Shown piece by piece: positions 45,535 through 54,691 of a DNA stretch of 64,000 nt. A model generated the notes under the pieces. The model searched no databases. It was given only the letters and a program-made list of their open reading frames with translations, and had not been told where the DNA came from. Position 1 is the stretch's first letter, and every line of letters begins with the position of its first letter. Origin of the DNA: Actinomycetes bacterium (GTDB lineage Bacteria > Actinomycetota > CALGFH01); the NCBI GenBank assembly GCA_036000965.1, contig DASYUT010000048.1, forward strand, positions 27,760 through 91,759, given 5' to 3'. The position numbers were made by a program, and so were the translations under genes.

Positions 45535-46806
45535 ATGGACCGGCTGCTGGTGACCGGAGGTACCCCGCTCGACGGGACCGTCCGGATCGCGGGCGCGAAG
45601 AACTCGGCCCTGAAGCTCATGGCCGCCGCGGTCCTCGCGGACGGCCGAACGACGATCCGCAACGCCCCGCGGATCCAGGACTGCGTGACGATGGTCGAGG
45701 TGCTCGAGCATCTCGGCGTCGGGTGTGTGTGGGAGGACGGCGTGTTGGCGCTCGACACGTCGGGGGTGCAGCCCCGCGAGACGCCCTACGAGCTCGTGAG
45801 CCGGATGCGCGCCTCGATCCTTGTCCTCGGGCCGTTGCTCGCGCGGTTCGGGACGGCGAAGGTCGCGATGCCGGGCGGTTGCAACATCGGGTCGCGCGCG
45901 ATCGACCTGCACATCCGCGGCCTCGAGAAGATGGGCGCCCGGTTCCGGTCCGAGCACGGGTTCCTGGTCGGCGACTCGGGCGGCCTGCGCGGCGCCGTCG
46001 TGAACCTCGACTTCCCGAGCGTGGGCGCGACCGAGAACGTCCTGATGGCCGCGGTCGCCGCTCGTGGCACCACCGTGATCGAGAACGCCGCGCGCGAGCC
46101 CGAGCTCGTCGACCTCGCCGAGTTTCTGATCGAGATGGGCGCCCACGTCGAGGGGGTCGGCACGCCGACCGTCGAGATCCAAGGCGTCGAGGGGTTCGGT
46201 CCCGTCGACCACCGAGTGATCCCCGACCGCATCGAGGCGGGGACCTACGCGATCGCCGTGTGCGCGACGGGCGGTCACGTCGTGCTCTCCGGAGCCAGGG
46301 GCGACCACATGGACCTCGTGCTCTCCAAGCTCGCCGACGCCGGCGCCGACGTGCTCTCGACGGGGGACGGTGTTGCGGTTTCGATGGGATCGCGTCCGCG
46401 GTGTGTCGATCTGGTGACGCTCCCGTATCCGGGATTCCCCACGGACCTGCAGCCGCAGATGATGGCGCTGCTCGCCTCCGCCGACGGGACGAGCATCGTG
46501 ACCGAGAACGTGTTCGAGAGCAGGTTCATGTTCGTCGACGAGCTGAACCGCATGGGCGCGGACATCCGCACCGAGGGGCACCACGCGGTAATCCGCGGGG
46601 TCGGACGCCTCTCGGCGGCGCCGGTCCGTGCGCTCGACATCCGCGCCGGCGCCGCGATGATCGTCGCGGCGCTCTCGGCCGACGGCGTGACCGCGATCGA
46701 GGACATGTACCACGTGGACCGCGGCTACCAGGACCTCGAGGGCAAGCTCACGGCCCTCGGCGCCGTCGTCCGCCGCGAACGCGAGCTCTCGCCGGCCCTC
46801 TCGTGA
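45535..46806 (+). CDS. murA: UDP-N-acetylglucosamine 1-carboxyvinyltransferase
   Basis: A 423-residue enzyme for the first committed peptidoglycan step, enolpyruvyl transfer from PEP to UDP-GlcNAc. AGAKNSALKLMAAAVLADG is the N-terminal signature; the active-site loop MPGGCNIGSRAIDLHIRGL contains the catalytic cysteine C116, the fosfomycin target (mycobacteria have Asp there). GHHAVIRGVGRLSAAPVRA-like C-terminal motifs are present. I chose ATG 45535 with GGGAGCGG upstream; ATG 45523 is an in-frame alternative. murA follows the ATP synthase genes in Mycobacterium too. Its stop overlaps the next start (GTGA). Confidence 0.96.
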   Translation: MDRLLVTGGTPLDGTVRIAGAKNSALKLMAAAVLADGRTTIRNAPRIQDCVTMVEVLEHLGVGCVWEDGVLALDTSGVQPRETPYELVSRMRASILVLGPLLARFGTAKVAMPGGCNIGSRAIDLHIRGLEKMGARFRSEHGFLVGDSGGLRGAVVNLDFPSVGATENVLMAAVAARGTTVIENAAREPELVDLAEFLIEMGAHVEGVGTPTVEIQGVEGFGPVDHRVIPDRIEAGTYAIAVCATGGHVVLSGARGDHMDLVLSKLADAGADVLSTGDGVAVSMGSRPRCVDLVTLPYPGFPTDLQPQMMALLASADGTSIVTENVFESRFMFVDELNRMGADIRTEGHHAVIRGVGRLSAAPVRALDIRAGAAMIVAALSADGVTAIEDMYHVDRGYQDLEGKLTALGAVVRRERELSPALS

Positions 46807-48518
46807 CCCGCGCGCGTCTGGGCGCGCTCCTCGCGCTGCCCCTGTTCCTCGTGATCATGCTGCCCGTCGGCGCCGCGGCGACCCGCAACCCGACGCTGTT
46901 CGTCCCGCGAGCGTTCGTGATCCGGGTTCCGGATGTCTCCTTCGAGGAGCTGCTGTCGGTTCCTCAGGTGCACGCCCTCGCCGCGTCGGGCGGAGCCGCT
47001 CTCATGAGCGTGCAGGGGGCCCGGTGGACGAAGGCTCCGGTCGACTGCGGAGGCGGGCTGATCCCCGGCAAAGGAGCCACGGCGTTCCGCTGGGTGTGCC
47101 CGAGCGACGGCGACCTCGCGGCGATCGGACCGCGGATCCGTGACATCGTCTCGGGCACGGGAGCCGACGAGGTTCTCGTGGTCGTGACGTCGCCGAGCTC
47201 CTCGGCCGGCATGCGTGCCGAGAACGACGAGCTGCACCCGATCGTGATCGCGACGGGCAGCCCGACCGAGGTCTTCCGGGCTCGAGGTTCGGCTGGGTCG
47301 CTCACCTCCGACTCGACCCGGCGCGGAGGCGTCGTCACGGACGGCGACCTGATCCCGACGATCGCCGACTTCCTGGGCGTCGACCCGCCCGCCGATTCGG
47401 TCGGCTCGCCGATCGAGGTCGTCGAGGGGCCGCCGCCGTTCGAGCTGCACGACCGGTACCTCGCCCAGCGACGGATGTACGTCCCGATCGGGACCGCCGG
47501 AGCCCTCTACGTCACCCTCATGGGCCTCCTCGCGATCGCGGGGGTATGGCTCGGCAACGCGACGGCGTGGCGCCTTCGGCGCGTCGTGGGATGGGGATCC
47601 CTGTCGGTCGCAGCGCTCGCGAGCGGCCTGCTCGCCGCCGGGCATCTGCCTGAGCTGTCGTACGCCACGGTGGTGCCGTTCGTCGCGTTGGTGACCGTCT
47701 TCGGAACGCTGGCGTTCGCGCCGCTCGAGCAACGCGACGTCCTGCTCGTGCCGGCGGGGATCGGGGTGGCGGTGCTCGCGTTCTTCGCGATCGAAGCGGT
47801 CCTCGGATGGACGGCGGCGCTCACGCCGTTCGTCGGCGGATCCGAGCTCGACGGCGGCCGGTTCTACGGCCTGCCGAACGTCTTCGTCGGTCTGCTGATC
47901 GGATCGTCGCTCTGGGTTGCGCAGCGGCTGCGGACGAGCGTCGGCTTCGCGCTGATCGTGGCCGTCGGGCTGTTCGCCGGGATGCCGTTCGCCGGCGCGA
48001 ACCTCGGGGGCTCCGTTTCGCTGTTCGCGGCTGCCGGGCTCTGGCTCGCCGTGCGCGAACGCGAACGTCTCGGCGTGTGGAAGGGGATCGGCGCGGTCGT
48101 CGGCGTGACCGTGCTCGGGACCGCCGTCGTGCTGGTCGGCCACGCGATCTCTCCGATAGAGACGCACGTCACGAGGTTCGAGGGGCAGGTGGGCCTCGCG
48201 GGCGCGTTCGAGCGGTTCGGCGACCGGCTCCGGGTCGGACTCGACTTGGTCGCGCGGAACCCGTTCGCCCTGGTCCCGGTGATCGGGCTGCCGGTCGCGA
48301 TCGCGGCCGTCCTTCGTCCACCCGGCGGCCTGCGCGCCGTCCTCGAACGCGACCCGGCGTGGCGAGACGCGATCCTCGTGACGCTGCTTGCCGGGGTCGT
48401 GGCCTACGTCGCGAACGACTCCGGTCCCGCGGCGGCGGGCTTCGCGTTCGGCCTGGGGCTGGGCGGGCTGCTGGGCGTGTCGCTCCTGTCGGGAGCCAGG
48501 AAGATAGGGGAGCCGTGA
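46803..48518 (+). CDS. large membrane protein with extracytoplasmic domain, function unknown
   Basis: A 571-residue protein. Residues ~5-25 form a signal or anchor helix (GALLALPLFLVIMLPVGAAA). A periplasmic-side domain of ~200 residues follows, with VITSPSSSAG-like, GVVTDGDLIPTIADFLGV and SPIEVVEG segments that recall alkaline-phosphatase-superfamily or arylsulfatase-like folds, though no metal ligands are evident. From ~235 on there are about nine to ten membrane helices in two blocks. GTG 46803 overlaps the murA stop and its own stop overlaps the CPBP gene, so the three are coupled. The coupling to murA suggests a cell-envelope role; I do not recognise a named family. Confidence 0.7.
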   Translation: MTRARLGALLALPLFLVIMLPVGAAATRNPTLFVPRAFVIRVPDVSFEELLSVPQVHALAASGGAALMSVQGARWTKAPVDCGGGLIPGKGATAFRWVCPSDGDLAAIGPRIRDIVSGTGADEVLVVVTSPSSSAGMRAENDELHPIVIATGSPTEVFRARGSAGSLTSDSTRRGGVVTDGDLIPTIADFLGVDPPADSVGSPIEVVEGPPPFELHDRYLAQRRMYVPIGTAGALYVTLMGLLAIAGVWLGNATAWRLRRVVGWGSLSVAALASGLLAAGHLPELSYATVVPFVALVTVFGTLAFAPLEQRDVLLVPAGIGVAVLAFFAIEAVLGWTAALTPFVGGSELDGGRFYGLPNVFVGLLIGSSLWVAQRLRTSVGFALIVAVGLFAGMPFAGANLGGSVSLFAAAGLWLAVRERERLGVWKGIGAVVGVTVLGTAVVLVGHAISPIETHVTRFEGQVGLAGAFERFGDRLRVGLDLVARNPFALVPVIGLPVAIAAVLRPPGGLRAVLERDPAWRDAILVTLLAGVVAYVANDSGPAAAGFAFGLGLGGLLGVSLLSGARKIGEP

Positions 48519-49312
48519 GCATCGAGCCGCACGTCCCACCCCGCCCGGACAGCCTGCACCCGCCTCCGCCGGCGCCCGCCCGTCCGGACACGCGCGCCAT
48601 CGGGCGGCCTCTCGCGACGTGGAGCTGGCTCGAGGCCGTCGGGATCTACGTCGTCGCGTTCCTCGTCGCGGGCATCGCGACGCTCCCGCTCATCGGCCTC
48701 GTGGACGAGGACACCGACCTCGCCACCATCGTCGTCACCACGATCGCGGCGCTCGTGATCGTCGGCGTGCTCGTCGCGTGGCTGTCGATCCGCCACCGCG
48801 GATGGCCCGCGGTGATGGGGGTGCCGCAACGCGGGGCGTGGAGGCGAGCGGTCGGCGCCGGCGTCCTGTTCGGGATCGGTCTGTACCCGGTGATGGTCGT
48901 CGTCGTCGGGGGTCTGCTCGTGGTCGTGTTCGAGGCGATCTCGGGCCAGCGGGTCGAGGCGCCCGAACAGGTCGGCCAGAACCTCTCCGCGGTCGGGACC
49001 GCCATCACGATCGTGTACGCGATCGCGATCGCTCCGGTCGGCGAGGAGCTGTTCTTCCGCGGGGTGCTGTTCCGAACGCTGCGCGACCGGCACGGGTTCG
49101 TCGTCGGGGCGATCGGCTCGGGGCTCGGCTTCGGCTTGATCCACTTCATCCCGGGTCCCGCCGTGGACGCCGCCCTCCTCATGATCGTGATGTTCTTCAC
49201 GGGCGTGGCGCTCGCGTTCGTCTACGAGCGCCGCGGGACGATCGTCACGCCGATCGCCGCACACGTCACGTTCAACGTGATCGGCATCGTGCTGATCCTG
49301 GGGCTCCGGTAG
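48515..49312 (+). CDS. CPBP-family intramembrane metalloprotease
   Basis: A 265-residue membrane protein with a proline-rich cytosolic N-terminus (~1-35) and about seven helices. The CPBP (Abi, PF02517) motifs are intact: APVGEELFFRGVLFRTLR with E177-E178 and R182, GLIHFIPG with H210, and AAHVTFNVIGI with H250 and N254. These residues form the metal site of the Rce1-like fold. Substrates of bacterial members are mostly unknown; some protect against bacteriocins. GTG 48515 overlaps the preceding stop by four bases, placing it in the murA unit. Confidence 0.9.
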   Translation: MSIEPHVPPRPDSLHPPPPAPARPDTRAIGRPLATWSWLEAVGIYVVAFLVAGIATLPLIGLVDEDTDLATIVVTTIAALVIVGVLVAWLSIRHRGWPAVMGVPQRGAWRRAVGAGVLFGIGLYPVMVVVVGGLLVVVFEAISGQRVEAPEQVGQNLSAVGTAITIVYAIAIAPVGEELFFRGVLFRTLRDRHGFVVGAIGSGLGFGLIHFIPGPAVDAALLMIVMFFTGVALAFVYERRGTIVTPIAAHVTFNVIGIVLILGLR

Positions 49313-49320
49313 GAGAGGCC

Positions 49321-49740
49321 ATGGCCGTGTTCCCGAGCGCCGAATGGCTTGCGCGGTACCGAGAGGTGATCAACGGCTCCGAGGAGTACCGCGCCGCCGC
49401 CGCGACGTGGGAGGGCGACGTCGCCTTCGTGCTCGAGGCCGAGCCGGACCGCGGGGTCCCGGACGACCTGGTCGCGTGGCTCGATCTGTGGCACGGCGAC
49501 TGCCGGGGTGCGCGTATGATCACCGACGCCGAGGGCGAGAAGGCCGCGTACGCGATCACCGCTCCCTACTCCCTGTGGCGAGAGGTCCTAGCGGGTGCGC
49601 TCGATCCCGTGAAGGGCATGATGCAGGGCAAGCTGAAGCTCCGCGGAGATCTGCCCACCATCGTTCGGCACGTGCGCGCGGCCAACGAGCTCGTGCGCCT
49701 TGCCACGCTCGTGCCGACCGAGTTCCTGGGCGACGGCTGA
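49321..49740 (+). CDS. SCP2 sterol-carrier-fold protein
   Basis: A 139-residue protein of the SCP2 superfamily. FPSAEWLARYREVINGSEEY is the typical opening; AAYAITAPYSLWREVLAGAL, DPVKGMMQGKLKLRGDLPTI and AANELVRLATLVP mark the lipid-binding fold, with GKLKLRGD as the most conserved piece. Such proteins bind acyl-CoAs or hydrophobic ligands in the cytosol. It starts eight bases after the CPBP gene. A second, more diverged SCP2-like protein lies beyond the alcohol dehydrogenase. Confidence 0.82.
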   Translation: MAVFPSAEWLARYREVINGSEEYRAAAATWEGDVAFVLEAEPDRGVPDDLVAWLDLWHGDCRGARMITDAEGEKAAYAITAPYSLWREVLAGALDPVKGMMQGKLKLRGDLPTIVRHVRAANELVRLATLVPTEFLGDG

Positions 49741-49752
49741 GCGACGGTCGAC

Positions 49753-50793
49753 GTGCGAGCGGTCGTCTTCCGGGACGTCGGTCGGGTCGAGGTGAGTGAG
49801 GTTCCCGAACCGCACCTCTCCGAGCCAACGGACGCGATCGTTCGCGTCACCAGGACCGCGATCTGCGGATCGGACCTGCACCTGCTGCACGGCAAGGCGC
49901 CGCTCGAGCCGGGGGACACGATGGGCCACGAGGCGGTGGGCCTGGTGGAGGCCGTCGGCTCGGACGTCGAGCGGTTCGCCGTGGGGGACCGCGTCGTCGC
50001 GGCGTTCGACATCGCGTGCGGCGCGTGCTGGTTCTGCCGGAAAGGGCAGACACAGCTCTGCGACACGTTCGAGATCCTCGGTTACGGCATCTTCGGGGGC
50101 AACCTCGGGGGAGCGCAGGCCGAGCTCCTGCGTGTTCCCGTCGCCGACGTGAACCTGCTTCGTGTTCCGGCCGGCATGGACGACGAGCACGCGCTGTTCG
50201 TCGGCGACGCCCTGACGACGGGCGTCTACGCGGCGGGGATCGCCCGGATCGGCAGCGGCGACACCGTTGCCGTGGTGGGCGCGGGACCGGTCGGCTTCTT
50301 CTGCGTGCAGGCGGCTCGCGCGGCCGGAGCCGCCGAGGTCCTGGCGTTGGATCTCGAGCCGTCGCGGCTCGCGCTCGCCGAGCGCGTCGGCGCCGTCGCG
50401 ATCGACGTGTCGGCGCGGAACGCCCGAACGGCCGTCTACGAACACACCGACGGACGCGGGGCCGACGTCGTCCTGGAGGCGGTCGGCTCGCTGTCGGCGC
50501 TGGATCGGTCGCTCGACGTCGTGCGTCGCGGCGGCACGGTCGTCGTCGTGGGTGTGTACGCGAGCGAGATCCTCCAGGCGCAGGTGGGGGTCTGGTGGGC
50601 TCGCGCGCTCGACATCCGGTTCACGGGGACGACGCCGATCCACGCGTGGTGGGAGCGCGCGATGGCCGAGGTCGAGTCCGGGCGGATCGACCCGATCCCG
50701 CTCATCTCGCACCGGCTGCCGCTCGATGAGGCCGCCCGCGGATATGAGCTGTTCGACACGCGGCAGGCGACGAAGGTCCTGCTCGAGCCGTGA
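49753..50793 (+). CDS. zinc-dependent alcohol dehydrogenase
   Basis: A 346-residue medium-chain dehydrogenase. Catalytic zinc ligands are expected at C38 (AICGSDLHLLHG) and the GHE at ~57-59 (TMGHEAVG); the structural zinc site CGACWFCRKGQTQLC has all four cysteines. The NAD-binding motif VVGAGPVGFFCVQAARAAGA follows at ~175-195, and LDLEPSRLALA suggests NAD over NADP because of the acidic residue. GTG 49753 starts twelve bases after the SCP2 gene. Substrate unknown; the two SCP2-like neighbours suggest a lipid-derived alcohol. Confidence 0.9.
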   Translation: MRAVVFRDVGRVEVSEVPEPHLSEPTDAIVRVTRTAICGSDLHLLHGKAPLEPGDTMGHEAVGLVEAVGSDVERFAVGDRVVAAFDIACGACWFCRKGQTQLCDTFEILGYGIFGGNLGGAQAELLRVPVADVNLLRVPAGMDDEHALFVGDALTTGVYAAGIARIGSGDTVAVVGAGPVGFFCVQAARAAGAAEVLALDLEPSRLALAERVGAVAIDVSARNARTAVYEHTDGRGADVVLEAVGSLSALDRSLDVVRRGGTVVVVGVYASEILQAQVGVWWARALDIRFTGTTPIHAWWERAMAEVESGRIDPIPLISHRLPLDEAARGYELFDTRQATKVLLEP

Positions 50794-50818
50794 GCGCGGT
50801 CCTCGCCGTCCCTGAGCC

Positions 50819-51235
50819 GTGAGGGTCACGTTCGCGCAGGCCGAGCCGAACGGCCTCGCCGACCTGGTCGGCCGCCTGATCCAGGCGAACCTCGCCCGAC
50901 ACCCCGAACGCCGCCGGCTGGTCCGATCCGCCGCGGTCGTCGAGCTCACCGCGTGGGACGCGGACACGAGCGCGACGATCCGACTCGGCGCGAACGGCAT
51001 CGACGTCTCGAACGGGACGGCGGGCCCGACGGCGCACCTGCGCGTCCTCGCCCGGGCGAACGACCTGCTCGAGCTCGCGGCGGCGCCGCTCCGGTTCGGC
51101 CTGCCCGACGCGTTCGACCCGCGCGGGCGGGCGGTGCTCCGGAGCCTCGCCATGCGCGACGTGCGGGTGTCGGGCATGGTCCGCCACCCCGTCCGGCTCT
51201 CCCGGTTCACGCGGCTCCTCTCGGTGGCGCCGTAA
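50819..51235 (+). CDS. SCP2-like small protein
   Basis: A 138-residue protein I recognise only by fold-like features. It begins RVTFAQAEPNGLADLVGRLI; ATIRLGANGIDVSNGTAGPT, HLRVLARANDLLELAAAPLR and VRVSGMVRHPVRLSRFTRLL resemble the ligand-binding half of SCP2 domains. GTG 50819 overlaps a second copy of a CGAGCCGTGAG-like sequence found at the end of the dehydrogenase. Probably a lipid- or CoA-binding partner of the dehydrogenase. Confidence 0.5.
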   Translation: MRVTFAQAEPNGLADLVGRLIQANLARHPERRRLVRSAAVVELTAWDADTSATIRLGANGIDVSNGTAGPTAHLRVLARANDLLELAAAPLRFGLPDAFDPRGRAVLRSLAMRDVRVSGMVRHPVRLSRFTRLLSVAP

Positions 51236-51270
51236 CCGCCCCGCGTCTTGCGCCCCTCGGAGGCGGGACG

Positions 51271-51276
51271 TAGCGT
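51271..51276 (+). promoter_or_regulatory. -10 box TAGCGT, leaderless start of the zinc-ribbon gene
   Basis: TAGCGT is followed by six bases (TCGGCC) and the GTG at 51283. No ribosome-binding site is present. The same layout with the same six bases precedes meaB. Confidence 0.5.
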
Positions 51277-51282
51277 TCGGCC

Positions 51283-51966
51283 GTGGCCGTCACCCGGTAC
51301 TGCCCGAACTGCGGGCTCGAGCGTCGCGAGGGTGAACGGTTCTGCCGGAACTGCGGGCACGCGCTCGGGACCGGCCAGACGAAGCTGCACGAGTCTCCGG
51401 TCGCGACGACCGCTCCGCTCGCGGCGTCCTCCGCGAGCCCGGCAGCCGAGCAGGCAGCCGGAGTCCCCGCCTCGGTGCCCGACGCGCTGACGACACCCGC
51501 GCCCGAGGCGCCCCCGAGGGCGCTTCCGCCGCCGCCACAGCCGGTCGTGCGGGCGCCGAGGGCGCCGATCCGCATCCCGCCCTTCAAGCCGGTGGCCCTG
51601 GCCGGCGGGGTCGTGATCCTGGTCGCCGTCTTCCTTCCGTGGATCTCCGGCGGCCTGTCCCTGTCCGGCCTGGACGTTCCGCTCGAAGCGGTCTGGAACA
51701 TCGACGCGAGCGACAGCGCGCTCAAGCTCGGCTACGCGTTCCTCGTCCTGGGCGCTGCGGGAGCGGTGCTCTCCTTCGTGGAGCGCTCGGTCGGGATCCG
51801 CCGGATCCTGGGCAGCCTCGCCCTCGCCCTCGTGCTCGGCTTCGCGCTCCAGCTGTACCGGTCGATCGACCAGGCGGGCGGCTCGTTCGGCGACGTGATC
51901 TCGACGATCGGGATCGGCGTGTACGTGACCGTCGCCGGCGCGATCTGCCTCCAGCTCTCGAAGTAG
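51283..51966 (+). CDS. zinc-ribbon membrane protein
   Basis: A 227-residue protein. A zinc ribbon opens it (YCPNCGLERREGERFCRNCG, residues ~6-25, two CxxC pairs), followed by a proline/alanine-rich linker (~35-100) and four membrane helices (~106-122, 146-166, 173-190, 205-225). Such zinc-ribbon-plus-membrane proteins are common in Actinobacteria and have no assigned role. The gene lacks a ribosome-binding site; a TAGCGT box six bases before the GTG indicates leaderless translation. Confidence 0.75.
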   Translation: MAVTRYCPNCGLERREGERFCRNCGHALGTGQTKLHESPVATTAPLAASSASPAAEQAAGVPASVPDALTTPAPEAPPRALPPPPQPVVRAPRAPIRIPPFKPVALAGGVVILVAVFLPWISGGLSLSGLDVPLEAVWNIDASDSALKLGYAFLVLGAAGAVLSFVERSVGIRRILGSLALALVLGFALQLYRSIDQAGGSFGDVISTIGIGVYVTVAGAICLQLSK

Positions 51967-51995
51967 CGCCGCACGGGCGCGCTCGGTCGTGCGGG

Positions 51996-52001
51996 TACGC
52001 T
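51996..52001 (+). promoter_or_regulatory. -10 box TACGCT, leaderless start of meaB
   Basis: TACGCT, then TCGGCC, then the GTG at 52008. Spacing and flank are the same as before the zinc-ribbon gene. Confidence 0.5.
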
Positions 52002-52007
52002 TCGGCC

Positions 52008-52940
52008 GTGGGGCTCCTCGACGACGTGCTGGCGGGCGATCCGCGTGGGGTCGCGCGGGCGATCTCGATGGTCGAGGACGGGGCGCCCGAGCTTCGGGAG
52101 CTCTCCGCGGGCCTGTACGCGCACACGGGGCGCGCCTACACGATCGGGCTCACGGGCTCGCCCGGCGTCGGAAAGTCGACGATCGCGAACGAGCTCGTCG
52201 CCGTCGCGCGCGCCGCGGACCGGTCGATCGCGGTGCTCGCGATCGACCCCACGTCTCCCCTCTCGGGCGGAGCGTTGCTCGGAGACCGGCTCCGCATGCA
52301 GAAGCACGCGACCGATCCGGGTGTGTTCATCCGCTCGATGGCGACGCGCGGGCACCTCGGCGGGATGGCGCTCGCGGCGCCGGAGGCGATCCGGATCCTC
52401 GATGCCTCCGGGCGGGACCTCGTGATCGTCGAGACGGTGGGCGTCGGGCAGGCCGAGGTGGAGGTCGCCGCGGCCACGGACACGACCCTCGTTGTGGTCT
52501 CGCCCGGTTGGGGCGACGCGGTGCAGGTCGCGAAGGCCGGCATCCTCGAGATCGCGGACGTGTTCGTCGTGAACAAGGCCGATCGCGAGGGCGCCGAGGC
52601 CGCCGCGCGGGACCTTCGTCAGATGCTCCGAATGGGCCCCGAGCCGGACTGGTCGCCGCCGGTCGTGCTCACGGCCGCCACGAGCGGCGAGGGGACCGGC
52701 GAGCTGTGGGAGGCGGTCCAGGCACATCGTTCCCACCTCGAGTCCACCGGCGCTCTCGAGCGCGGCCGGCGAGACCGCCTGCTCCGGGAGGTCGAGACCC
52801 TCGCGCTCGAGACCGTGCGCGAACGCGTCCGCCGCGTGCTGTCCGAGGACGGCGCGCTGATCGAGGACCTCTCGTCGAGGCGCACCGACCCCTACCGGGC
52901 CGCCGCTATCCTTGAGGAACGGATCGAGAACGGTTCGTAA
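52008..52940 (+). CDS. meaB: MeaB-type GTPase, chaperone of B12-dependent acyl-CoA mutase
   Basis: A 310-residue G3E-family GTPase that loads and protects adenosylcobalamin in acyl-CoA mutases. Walker A is GSPGVGKST (50-58); [32 protein letters not shown], the DxxG-like [14 protein letters not shown] and VNKAD (guanine specificity) follow. A C-terminal helical arm (~240-310) is present as in MeaB/ArgK. It starts at GTG 52008 without a ribosome-binding site. The mutase large subunit follows after 16 bp, so they are one unit. The B12-binding small subunit is not in the window. Confidence 0.93.
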   Translation: MGLLDDVLAGDPRGVARAISMVEDGAPELRELSAGLYAHTGRAYTIGLTGSPGVGKSTIANELVAVARAADRSIAVLAIDPTSPLSGGALLGDRLRMQKHATDPGVFIRSMATRGHLGGMALAAPEAIRILDASGRDLVIVETVGVGQAEVEVAAATDTTLVVVSPGWGDAVQVAKAGILEIADVFVVNKADREGAEAAARDLRQMLRMGPEPDWSPPVVLTAATSGEGTGELWEAVQAHRSHLESTGALERGRRDRLLREVETLALETVRERVRRVLSEDGALIEDLSSRRTDPYRAAAILEERIENGS

Positions 52941-52956
52941 CGAGGACGGGGAGCGA

Positions 52957-54612
52957 ATGGTCGAGCAGCGCGAGCGCCCCGGGTCCGCCTCCGAGCCCGG
53001 CCGAGGAACGTCATCGGAAGCGCTCACCCTGTCGGGCGAGCCGCTGAAGCCTCTCTACTCGCCCGAGGACCTCGCGTCGTTCGATCACGACGCCAAGCTC
53101 GGGCGGCCGGGCGCGTATCCGTTCACCCGCGGCGTCTACCCCACGATGTACCGCGGGCGCCTGTGGACGATGCGCCAGTTCGCGGGCTTCGGCTCGCCGC
53201 AGGAGACGAACGCCCGGTACCGGTTCCTGCTGGAGCACGGCCAGGGCGGACTGTCGGTCGCCTTCGACATGCCGACGCTCATGGGCCGGGACTCCGACGA
53301 TCCCATGGCCGAGGGGGAGGTCGGCCGCTGCGGCGTCGCGACGGACACGCGCGAGGACGTCGACGCATTGTTCGAGGGGATCCCGCTCGGCGACATCACG
53401 ACCTCGATGACGATCAGCGGTCCCGCCGTCATCGTGTTCGCCTTCTTCCTCGCAGCGGCCGAGGGCCAGGGCGTCCCGTGGGAGCGCCTCGACGGCACGC
53501 TGCAGACGGACATCCTGAAGGAGTACATCGCGCAGAAGGAGTGGATCTTCCCCCCGCGGCCGCATCTCCGGCTGATCGGCGACCTCATGGAGTTCTGCCT
53601 CGAACGCGTCTCGAAGTGGCATCCGATCAGCGTGTCGGGCTACCACATCCGCGAGGCCGGGGCGAACGCGTGGCAGGAGCTCGCGTACACGCTCGCGGAC
53701 GGGTTCGCCTACGTCGAGCTCGGGCTCGACCGGGGCCTCGACGTGGACCGGTTCGCGCCGGGTCTGTCGTTCTTCTTCAACGCGCACATCGACTTCTTCG
53801 AGGAGATCGCGAAGTACCGCGCCGCCCGGCGGATCTGGGCCCGCTGGCTCCGGGACCGGTACGGAGCGCGGGACGAGTCGTCGATGCGCCTGCGCTTCCA
53901 CACGCAGACCGCCGGCGTCTCGCTCACCGCGCAGCAGCCGATGAACAACGTCGTGCGAACGGCGGTCGAGGCGCTCGCCGCCGTCCTGGGCGGCACGCAG
54001 TCGCTGCACACGAACGCGCTGGACGAGGTGCTCGCGCTCCCGACCGAGGACGCGGCCAAGCTGGCCCTTCGAACGCAGCAGATCATCGCCCACGAGACCG
54101 GCGTGGCCGACGTGATCGACCCGTTGGGGGGCTCGTACTTCCTCGAGACGCTCACCGACCGGATGGAGGAGCTCGCGGAGGCCGAGTTCGCGAGGATCGA
54201 CGCCATGGGCAAGGGCTCGATGCTCGAAGGCGTCCTGACCGGGATCGAGCGCGGGTACTTCCAGCAGGAGATCGCAGAGTCCGCGTTCCGCGAGCAGGAG
54301 CGGCTCGAGGGCGGGGACCTGGTCAAGGTCGGGGTCACCGACTTCGTCGAGGAGGGTGGACTGCCCATCGAGCTCCTCGAGATCCCTCCCGAGGTCGAGG
54401 TGGAGCAGATCGGACGGGTTCGAGCGGTCCGCGAGCGCCGGGACCCCGAAGCCGCCCGGGCGGCCCTGGACCGCCTGCGTGAGGTGGCCGCGACCGAGGC
54501 CAACCTGATCGAGCCGCTCGTCGAGTGCGCCCGGGCGCTGTGCACGGAGGGGGAGATCGTCGAGACGCTGCGCGGCGTCTTCGGCTCCTACACCGAGACG
54601 CCGAGGTTCTGA
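52957..54612 (+). CDS. adenosylcobalamin-dependent acyl-CoA mutase, large subunit
   Basis: A 551-residue catalytic subunit of the methylmalonyl-CoA mutase superfamily, without its own B12 domain. [69 protein letters not shown] and [11 protein letters not shown] are the family core. Two specificity positions: Y65 matches Tyr89 of P. shermanii mutase, but Q193 (in [11 protein letters not shown]) replaces Arg207, which binds the carboxylate of methylmalonyl-CoA. Glutamine there is known in isobutyryl- and 2-hydroxyisobutyryl-type mutases, so the substrate is probably not methylmalonyl-CoA. ATG 52957 has GGGGAG upstream. It must pair with a separate small subunit. Confidence 0.92.
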   Translation: MVEQRERPGSASEPGRGTSSEALTLSGEPLKPLYSPEDLASFDHDAKLGRPGAYPFTRGVYPTMYRGRLWTMRQFAGFGSPQETNARYRFLLEHGQGGLSVAFDMPTLMGRDSDDPMAEGEVGRCGVATDTREDVDALFEGIPLGDITTSMTISGPAVIVFAFFLAAAEGQGVPWERLDGTLQTDILKEYIAQKEWIFPPRPHLRLIGDLMEFCLERVSKWHPISVSGYHIREAGANAWQELAYTLADGFAYVELGLDRGLDVDRFAPGLSFFFNAHIDFFEEIAKYRAARRIWARWLRDRYGARDESSMRLRFHTQTAGVSLTAQQPMNNVVRTAVEALAAVLGGTQSLHTNALDEVLALPTEDAAKLALRTQQIIAHETGVADVIDPLGGSYFLETLTDRMEELAEAEFARIDAMGKGSMLEGVLTGIERGYFQQEIAESAFREQERLEGGDLVKVGVTDFVEEGGLPIELLEIPPEVEVEQIGRVRAVRERRDPEAARAALDRLREVAATEANLIEPLVECARALCTEGEIVETLRGVFGSYTETPRF

Positions 54613-54655
54613 CCCGGCGGCACTCCGAGAACTCGGGCGAAGCGGCAGAGGCCAG

Positions 54656-54683
54656 TTGCAAGTCCACGCAGTTGCCAGATACT
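54656..54683 (+). promoter_or_regulatory. promoter of the Ni/Co transporter with a Fur-type motif
   Basis: TTGCAA (-35) at 54656-54661, a 16-bp spacer and GATACT (-10) at 54678-54683 end eight bases before the ATG at 54692, so the transcript is nearly leaderless. The -35 lies in TTGCAAGTCCACGCAGTTGC; the core TGCAAGTCCA recurs next to the divergently read Fur-family gene at 56093-56102. Confidence 0.55.
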
Positions 54684-54691
54684 GCGGCAGC

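Noticed and set aside
52957..54612. Calling the mutase methylmalonyl-CoA mutase
   Set aside because: The carboxylate-binding arginine position is glutamine; only the superfamily name is safe.
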